64,000 nt of DNA from positions 62,001-126,000 of the forward strand of contig JAEUIZ010000040.1 of assembly GCA_016793805.1 (NCBI GenBank), written 5' to 3'. The notes beneath the pieces are model-generated. The model was not told where the DNA came from. It saw only the letters and a program-made list of their open reading frames with translations, and ran no database searches. A program made the translations under genes and the position numbers. Below are positions 58,306 through 64,000 of this stretch, piece by piece; position 1 is the first letter of the stretch; each line of letters begins with the position of its first letter. This stretch comes from Phycisphaerae bacterium (GTDB lineage Bacteria; Planctomycetota; Phycisphaerae; Phycisphaerales; UBA1924).

Positions 58306-59526
58306 ATGCTCAGGCTCCTCGTCGAAGGCTGGCGATTCTGCCCGAACTCCTTCTCCGTCCTCAACCAGTACCAACTCGTCGAACTGATGAAGCGCCGCGA
58401 CGTGGCCCTCTTCCACCGCGACGTGCCCTACGACGCCAAGTGGTGGAAGTGGGAGCGCGGGCTCCTGCCGCCCGATCAGGAGGCCGCGATCGAGGGCCTC
58501 AAGGACCTCCCCGCCGGCGAGCGGGCCGACGTCTGCCTCCGCATCAGCCACCCGTACCGCATCTCGCGGTCCCCCGACGCCGACCGCACGTTCGTCTTTG
58601 GCACCGCCGAACTCGGGATCATCGAGGACCTCAAGATCCCCCGACCCGGGGGAGAAGGCGGCGGCGGCAGCGCGCGGGAGGCCCTCGCCACGCGCGACGC
58701 CTCCTTCCTCACCTGTTCCAAGTGGTCCGCGCACGGCTTTGTGCGCACGGGCGCGGCACCCGACAACGTCGCCATGGTCCACCTCGGCTTCGATCCCAAC
58801 GCCTTCAAGCCCCCCACCTTCGTCCAGCGCGACGCCCTCCGCAAGAAGTTCGGGTGGGAGGGCAAGTTCGTCTTCCTCAATGTCAGCACGCTCTCGTGGT
58901 ACAAGGGCATCCACCCGCTCCTCTTCGGCTTCGGCCTCATCGCCCAGAAGTTCCCCAACACGCTCCTGGCCATCAAGGGCGCCGACTCGCTCTACCGCAT
59001 GGACGACCGGCTCGACGGCGTGCTCAACGCCATGCCCACCGGGCTCCGCGCGCTCGTGAAAGAACGCATCCGCTACGTCGGCAAGACCCTCTCCCATGCC
59101 GAGGTCGCCGAGATGTACCAGGCCGGGGATTGCTACCTCACCCCCTATCACGGCGAGGGGTTCAACCTCCCCGTGCTCGAGGCCGCCGCGTGCGGGATGC
59201 CCACGATCGCCACCGCCGGCGGCCCCACCGACGAGTTCACCACGCCCGACTTCCTCCTGCCCATCAAGGCCACCACGATGACCAACCCCGACCTCGAACG
59301 CTCGCACGGACCGGGCGCCATCGCGTTCCGCGTCGATGGCGACCACCTCGTGGCCCAGATGGAGCGCGCGATCCAGGACGACTCGTTCCGCACCCGCGCC
59401 TTCATCGCCGGGCCCGACTTCGTCCGCGCCCGGTTCACCTGGAAGCACACCGTCGACAAGATGCTCGACGCCTTCACCGCCACGAATCGCGCCTCCTGCC
59501 CGGCGTTCAACTGGAAGGGCGCCTGA
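58306..59526 (+). CDS. Glycosyltransferase family 4-like protein (copy 3)
   Basis: Third paralogue, 406 residues, MLRLLVEGWRFCPNSFSVL. ATG 58306 is preferred over the overlapping GTG 58294, because copies 1 and 2 begin the same way and GAGG lies six bases upstream. It has the same donor site SPYHGEGFNLPVLEAAACG-type motif (here TPYHGEGFNLPVLEAAACG) and FVFLNVSTLSWYKGIH. A glycine-rich loop (GGEGGGGS) is inserted near residue 120, absent from the other two. It likely works with them in one glycan pathway. Confidence 0.85.
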   Translation: MLRLLVEGWRFCPNSFSVLNQYQLVELMKRRDVALFHRDVPYDAKWWKWERGLLPPDQEAAIEGLKDLPAGERADVCLRISHPYRISRSPDADRTFVFGTAELGIIEDLKIPRPGGEGGGGSAREALATRDASFLTCSKWSAHGFVRTGAAPDNVAMVHLGFDPNAFKPPTFVQRDALRKKFGWEGKFVFLNVSTLSWYKGIHPLLFGFGLIAQKFPNTLLAIKGADSLYRMDDRLDGVLNAMPTGLRALVKERIRYVGKTLSHAEVAEMYQAGDCYLTPYHGEGFNLPVLEAAACGMPTIATAGGPTDEFTTPDFLLPIKATTMTNPDLERSHGPGAIAFRVDGDHLVAQMERAIQDDSFRTRAFIAGPDFVRARFTWKHTVDKMLDAFTATNRASCPAFNWKGA

Positions 59527-59561
59527 GCGGATCACGCCGGCCGCGAGCGTTCGCGCCGGGC

Positions 59562-60314
59562 CTAGCCGACGAGGCGATCCAGGAACTCCATCACGCCCGC
59601 GACCTCCGCGCTCGCCGCGCGAAGGTCCGCTCTCGCCTTGATCACCTCGGCCGCGTTCGCCGGGCACCCGAACCACGCGACCCGGTCCGCGATCATGAGG
59701 TCGCCCGCGGTGTCGCCGAAGCCCGCGAGTCGCTCTCGGCCGATTCCCGTCGCGCGCGTCCAACGGTCGATCGCCGTGCCCTTGCTGACGTGCTCGAGGT
59801 CGCAGTTGATGTACAGCCACGTCATGCTGACGCGCAACGGCCAGCCGCGCCGCGCGAACTCCTCACGCACCCGCCCTTCCATCCCGCGGAGCACCTCCGT
59901 CCGCTCGTGATAGAGCGAGATCGACGCCGCCTTGCCCGGCTGCATCACCACGCCCATCGGGCCCAGGTCCCGCCGCACCCACCCTCGGGCCTCCTCGACT
60001 GCGACGAGGTGCCGCTCCTCGATACGCGGGTCCATGTCGTACCCGTTGACCGCCGGGTGGAACATCCACACTCCGTTCTCCGCGATGCACGGGAGCGTCT
60101 CGTTCCCGATGAGCCGGCACATCGCCTCGACGAACGGCTCGGGCCGACCCGAGCAGAGCGTCACGACGGGCCGATCGCCGCGATCCCGCGCCAGGCGGTT
60201 GTAGTCCGCGATCGTCGCCAACGCCGCGGCGTCGAACGGCGCCGACGTCTCCGCCGCCAGGCATCCGTCGATGTCGCAGATCACCGCGTCAAATCGTCGT
60301 GCCGGGCTCGTCAT
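59562..60314 (-). CDS. HAD superfamily phosphatase (IIB type)
   Basis: A 250-residue HAD hydrolase. Motif I FDAVICDIDGCLAAET carries the nucleophile Asp, motif II is VVTLCSGRPEP, and motifs III/IV are KGTAIDRW and AGFGDTAGDLMIADR. The cap resembles that of sucrose-phosphate or glucosyl-3-phosphoglycerate phosphatases and of archaeal phosphoglycolate phosphatase. With three glycosyltransferases beside it, a sugar-phosphate substrate is plausible but not proven. ATG 60314 is chosen over an upstream start because the family begins there. Confidence 0.82.
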   Translation of the reverse strand: MTSPARRFDAVICDIDGCLAAETSAPFDAAALATIADYNRLARDRGDRPVVTLCSGRPEPFVEAMCRLIGNETLPCIAENGVWMFHPAVNGYDMDPRIEERHLVAVEEARGWVRRDLGPMGVVMQPGKAASISLYHERTEVLRGMEGRVREEFARRGWPLRVSMTWLYINCDLEHVSKGTAIDRWTRATGIGRERLAGFGDTAGDLMIADRVAWFGCPANAAEVIKARADLRAASAEVAGVMEFLDRLVG

Positions 60315-60400
60315 GCCGCCGACTGTACGCCCCCACACCCGTGCGCCGGCCGCTCGCTCCTCCGGTATCTTGTCCGACACGGACCTCGTTGGAGTCCCGC

Positions 60401-62614
60401 GTGCTCGCGCTGCTCACCCTCACCATCTTCCTCGGCTCGGCGCTCCTGTTCCTCGTGCAGCCCATGGCCGCCAAGGAACTCCTCCCACGCCTCGGCGGAA
60501 GCCCCGCGGTCTGGACCGCAGCCATGCTCTTCTTCCAGACCGCTCTCCTGGCGGGCTACGCCTGGGCGCATGCCCTCGCCGCCCGCGCACGCCGGGGCCC
60601 GCTCGCTCATCTCATCCTCGCCGTCGCGACCTGCGCCCTGCTCCCCGTCGGGCTCCGCGCGAGCGACCCGGGCAACGCCCCCACCGCGTGGCTCCTCGGC
60701 GCGCTCGCCGTCGGCTACGGGCTGCCGTTCGTCGTGCTCGCCGCCGGCGCGCCGACCCTCCAACGCTGGTTCTCGCGCTGCGGGCACCCGCGCGCCCGCG
60801 ACCCCTACTTCCTCTACGTCGCCAGCAACGTCGGCAGCCTCGTCGCGCTCCTCGCCTATCCGCTGCTCGTCGAGCCCGCCCTCGCGCTCGCTCGCCAACG
60901 CACCCTCTGGTCCGTCGGCTATGGCGTCGTGATCGCCCTGACCGCGGCCTGCGCGATCGCGCTGCGCCGCGGAAGCACTCGCGGCGCCGATCCCGTTCCC
61001 GCCTCGACCCGGACGGCGCCGCCGACCATGCCCCTCGACTCTGCCGCGCCTTCCTGGCGTGCGCGGCTGACGTGGCTCATCCTCGCGGCGATCCCGTCGA
61101 GCCTCTGCCTCGGAGTCACGCAGCACCTCTCCACCGACGTCGCCGCCGCGCCGCTGCTCTGGGTGCTCCCGCTCTCGATCTACCTGCTCTCGTTCGTGGT
61201 CGCGTTCGCCTCAAGGCCCATCCTCGACCTCACCTCGCTCGCACGGCTCGCGCCGCTCATCGTCGTCGTGCTCGTGCTGGTGGCCCTCGTCCGCGGGTTC
61301 CGCCTGCCCGCGTTCGCGCTCGTCTCGGTGCACCTCCTTGGCCTCGCCATCCTGGCCACGCTCTGCCACTCCATCCTCGCGCTCCGCCGACCGCACCCGG
61401 CGCGCCTCACCGAGTTCTACCTTCTCCTCGCGCTCGGGGGCGCGCTGGGCGGCGTCTTCAACGCCATCGTCGCGCCCGCGATCTTCCACGGCGTCTACGA
61501 GTACCCCTTCGCCCTCGTGGCCGCCATCGCCACGCGTGCGCTCCTGCCCGTCGAGCGTGCCCCCATGCCGCGTGCGGCCCGCGCGGCCTCGCTCGTCCTC
61601 GACGCCGCGATCGCGCTGGCCATCGCCTCCGCCCTGCCCATCCTCTATCGCCTCACCGGTCGCGCGGGGATCGACGACGGCTCCGTCCGCGTCGGCATCG
61701 CGTGCGGCATCCCCGTGCTTCTCCTCTACCTCACGAAAGATCGGCCGGCGCGCTTCGCACTCGTCGCCGCCGCCCTGTTCCTTTCCGCGCACCTCCTCCC
61801 CGACGCCTCCGGCACGACCCTCCGCCGCGTCCGCACCTTCTTCGGCGTCTATCGCGTCTCGTCCACCGGCGCCGCCATCACCATCACGCACGGCACCACG
61901 GTCCACGGCAAGCAGTTCACCGACCCCTCGCGCCGCGCCGACCCGCTCACCTACTACCACCGCGACGGCCCGCTCGGCTCGCTCTGGGCCTCGCTCGGGC
62001 CGGAGCGCACTCGCCGCGTCGGCGCCGTCGGCCTCGGCGCCGGGGCCATCGCGGCCTACACCCAGCCCGGCGACTCGCTCACCTTCTTCGAGATCGACCC
62101 CGCCGTCGTCCGCATCGCGCGCGACCCGGCCATCTTCACGCACCTCGCCGACGCCAAGGGCGATGTCTCGATTGTCCTCGGCGACGGGCGTCGCTCGCTC
62201 GCCGCTGCGCCGCCCGCCTCCTTCGACCTGCTCATCCTCGACGCGTTCAGTTCCGACGCGATCCCCATGCACCTGCTGACGCGCGAGGCCCTGGCCGTGT
62301 ATCGTCGTGCCCTCGCCCCCGCAGGCGTGCTCGCGATCCACGCCTCGAACCAGTTCCTCGACCTCCCACCGATCATCGCCCGGCTCGCCGACGACGCGGG
62401 GCTCGAAGCCCTGAGCCGTTGGGACGACCGGGTGACGCCGATCGAGTCCATCCGCACCGGTCGACTCCAGAGCCATTGGATCGTGCTGGCCCGCCCAGCC
62501 AACATGCCGCCGTCGCTGCGCGCACGCGGTTGGCTCCCGCTCGCGCCCTCGCCCGGCACCCCGCTCTGGACCGACGACGCCGCGAGCATCGTCCCGATCA
62601 TCCTGTGGCGGTAG
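60401..62614 (+). CDS. Membrane-anchored spermidine synthase-like protein
   Basis: A 737-residue protein with about twelve hydrophobic segments in its first two thirds and a C-terminal methyltransferase-like domain. That domain has VGLGAGAIAAY, the acidic FFEIDPAVV, LGDGRRSL and LLILDAFSSDAIPMHLLT. These match fused spermidine-synthase-like proteins rather than true SpeE, which use a catalytic aspartate in a D-x-x-D segment. Activity on polyamines is therefore uncertain. GTG 60401 has GGAG about six bases upstream. It precedes aroC by 35 bp. Confidence 0.8.
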   Translation: MLALLTLTIFLGSALLFLVQPMAAKELLPRLGGSPAVWTAAMLFFQTALLAGYAWAHALAARARRGPLAHLILAVATCALLPVGLRASDPGNAPTAWLLGALAVGYGLPFVVLAAGAPTLQRWFSRCGHPRARDPYFLYVASNVGSLVALLAYPLLVEPALALARQRTLWSVGYGVVIALTAACAIALRRGSTRGADPVPASTRTAPPTMPLDSAAPSWRARLTWLILAAIPSSLCLGVTQHLSTDVAAAPLLWVLPLSIYLLSFVVAFASRPILDLTSLARLAPLIVVVLVLVALVRGFRLPAFALVSVHLLGLAILATLCHSILALRRPHPARLTEFYLLLALGGALGGVFNAIVAPAIFHGVYEYPFALVAAIATRALLPVERAPMPRAARAASLVLDAAIALAIASALPILYRLTGRAGIDDGSVRVGIACGIPVLLLYLTKDRPARFALVAAALFLSAHLLPDASGTTLRRVRTFFGVYRVSSTGAAITITHGTTVHGKQFTDPSRRADPLTYYHRDGPLGSLWASLGPERTRRVGAVGLGAGAIAAYTQPGDSLTFFEIDPAVVRIARDPAIFTHLADAKGDVSIVLGDGRRSLAAAPPASFDLLILDAFSSDAIPMHLLTREALAVYRRALAPAGVLAIHASNQFLDLPPIIARLADDAGLEALSRWDDRVTPIESIRTGRLQSHWIVLARPANMPPSLRARGWLPLAPSPGTPLWTDDAASIVPIILWR

Positions 62615-62649
62615 CCCGGCCGGCGCTCGCACGCCGATACCATCACCTG

Positions 62650-63843
62650 ATGCCCACGCTCGACGCCATCACCGCCGGCGAGTCCCACGGCCCGGCCCTC
62701 ATCGTCGTCATCTCCGGCCTGCCCTCCGGCGTGCCCATCGACCTCGCGTTCGTCAACGCGGAACTCGCACGGCGACAGGGTGGCTATGGCCGCGGCGCTC
62801 GCCAGCGCATCGAGCACGACGCCGCCGAAGTGCTCTCCGGCGTGCGCGGGGGCGTCACCCTGGGCTCCCCGCTCGCCATCCGAATCCCCAACGCGGATGC
62901 TCGCCTCGACGATCCGACGCGGACTCCGCCGCTGACTCGGCCAAGGCCCGGCCACGCCGACCTCGCGGGGTCGATCAAGTATCTCACGACCGACTGCCGC
63001 CCGATCCTCGAGCGGGCCTCGGCGCGAGAGACCGCTGCCCGAACCGCCGCGGGCGCCATCGCTCGCTGCTTTCTCCGTGTGTTCGACATCGAAGCCTTCG
63101 GCTTTGTGCGCTCGATCCGCGGCATCGCGACCGATGCCGTTCCGACGCCCGCGACCTGGCAGGCGTTGCGAGCGCTCCGCGATGCGTCGGAGACCTACTG
63201 CCCGGACGCGGCCGCGACCGCCGCCCAATGCGAGGCGATCCGCCAAGCCAAGATCGACAAGGACACCGTGGGCGGACTGGTCGAGGCGCACGTCTTCGGC
63301 TGTCCGCCGGGGCTCGGGTCGTGCATGGATTGGCGGGACAAACTCGACGCGCGGCTCGCCTACGCCGTCATGGGCATCCAGGCGATCAAATCGGTCGAAG
63401 TCGGGCTCGGCAAGGAGGCCGCGGATCGCGTCGGCTCGGCGTTCCACGATCCCATCCGATTCGATCGTTCCGCCGCCGACGGACCGACGCTCGGGTTCGT
63501 CCGCGACTCCAACAACGCCGGCGGCACCGAAGGCGGCATGAGCAACGGGCAGCCGATCGTCGTGCGGGCGGCGATGAAACCGATCTCGACGCTCCTGCGC
63601 GGGATGCCCAGCGTGGACCTGACCACGAAGGAGCCCGCGACGAGCACGTACGAGCGGAGCGACATCTGCGCGGTCTCGGCGGCGAGCGTCGTGCTCGAGA
63701 ACGTCGCCGCGTTCGAGGTCGCCCGCGCGTTCCGCGAGAAGTTCGGGGGCGACTCGCTGACCGAGGTCCGCGCGAACCACGCCAACTTCCTGCGCCTCGC
63801 CCGCATGATGCCGCTCGACCCCCCGAGCGCGACGTTGGCGTGA
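62650..63843 (+). CDS. aroC: Chorismate synthase
   Basis: AroC converts 5-enolpyruvylshikimate 3-phosphate to chorismate with reduced FMN. The signatures are ITAGESHGPALIVVI, RRQGGYGRGARQRIEHD, RPGHADLAGSIKY, RASARETAARTAAGAIAR, and SNNAGGTEGGMSNGQPI. The C-terminus has KEPATSTYERSDICAVSAAS. Length is 397, normal. With aroK and trpF nearby, aromatic amino acid genes are loosely clustered here. ATG 62650 starts the conserved sequence. Confidence 0.96.
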   Translation: MPTLDAITAGESHGPALIVVISGLPSGVPIDLAFVNAELARRQGGYGRGARQRIEHDAAEVLSGVRGGVTLGSPLAIRIPNADARLDDPTRTPPLTRPRPGHADLAGSIKYLTTDCRPILERASARETAARTAAGAIARCFLRVFDIEAFGFVRSIRGIATDAVPTPATWQALRALRDASETYCPDAAATAAQCEAIRQAKIDKDTVGGLVEAHVFGCPPGLGSCMDWRDKLDARLAYAVMGIQAIKSVEVGLGKEAADRVGSAFHDPIRFDRSAADGPTLGFVRDSNNAGGTEGGMSNGQPIVVRAAMKPISTLLRGMPSVDLTTKEPATSTYERSDICAVSAASVVLENVAAFEVARAFREKFGGDSLTEVRANHANFLRLARMMPLDPPSATLA

Positions 63844-63990
63844 GGCCGGTCCGATCTTTCTCGCCGGGTTCAGGGCGCGCTTGGGCTCGGTGCAGATCGC
63901 GCGAATTCCGCACGTCTCGCCCCGGATCGTCGCTCTCCGGCTGTGGCAACTCCCCGCCTCGCCTCGACAATTGACGAGGAAGGAGCGACC

Positions 63991-64000
63991 ATGCCCACCA
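63991..64000 (+). CDS. Start of a further gene (partial)
   Basis: ATG 63991 follows a strong AAGGAG (63980-63985) at a five-base spacing; only three codons (MPT) are in the window. The gap before it, 147 bp after aroC, holds no other gene. The product is unknown. Confidence 0.5.

Noticed and set aside
1-64000. tRNA genes, rRNA, CRISPR arrays, insertion sequences, prophage
   Set aside because: None recognised by eye on either strand; a dedicated search could still find a short RNA gene.

Overview
The window is a GC-rich chromosomal segment that looks like a planctomycete of the class Phycisphaerae. The main reason is a C-terminal tail found on three secreted proteins: two 30-residue repeats of the type ANCDxSTxxPxLNxxDFxCFxN, ending exactly in Gly-Cys-Pro. 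This is the tail known as a GC-type dockerin in that group. Dockerin-like calcium repeats, DUF1080 and DUF1559 type proteins and a futalosine-pathway MqnC agree with this. Genes are packed tightly, with many ATGA, GTGA or TGATG overlaps. I saw no tRNA, rRNA, CRISPR array, insertion sequence or prophage.

Layout. 1-2138 (minus): start of an F-type ATPase operon (atpI-like, atpB) and a DUF1080 protein. 2198-10957: housekeeping genes dnaB, gatB, nrdR, an HDOD protein, pdxH, an APH-like kinase, rsmA and a Cof-type HAD phosphatase. 11265-14241: two tandem RCC1/BLIP-II-like secreted proteins, the first behind an 8-bp repeat that puts its signal-peptide start out of frame, then an unknown protein. 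14316-18526: a branched-chain amino acid (Liv) ABC transporter, livKHMG, with no livF. 18544-27357: a double zinc ribbon, a flavin halogenase-like enzyme, and a secreted-protein block (a PBP/dockerin fusion, a pseudopilin and an Ig-domain protein). 27566-30159: dnaA, a TsaE with a degenerate YacG-like tail, and a GNAT.

30234-34067 encodes a lone 1277-residue protein I cannot assign. 34294-39848 holds a GH2 beta-mannosidase facing a sugar ABC transporter (binding protein and two permeases, no ATPase). 39946-43767: mqnC, gmhA, and an aminotransferase/sulfotransferase pair whose domains are fused in plant proteins. 43777-52291 (minus) is a complete cbb3 oxidase operon, ccoNO-Q-P-G-H-safE-I-S, with a good promoter overlapped by an inverted repeat and a divergent Rrf2 regulator. 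52983-64000: a rhomboid protease, aromatic amino acid genes (trpF, aroK, aroC), efp, three tandem paralogous glycosyltransferases, a HAD phosphatase, a membrane-anchored spermidine-synthase-like protein and the first codons of a further gene.

The most notable items are the possible phase switch at 11265, the TsaE-YacG fusion, the giant orphan protein, the shared GCP-ending tails, the putative operator at the cco promoter and the aminotransferase/sulfotransferase pair.
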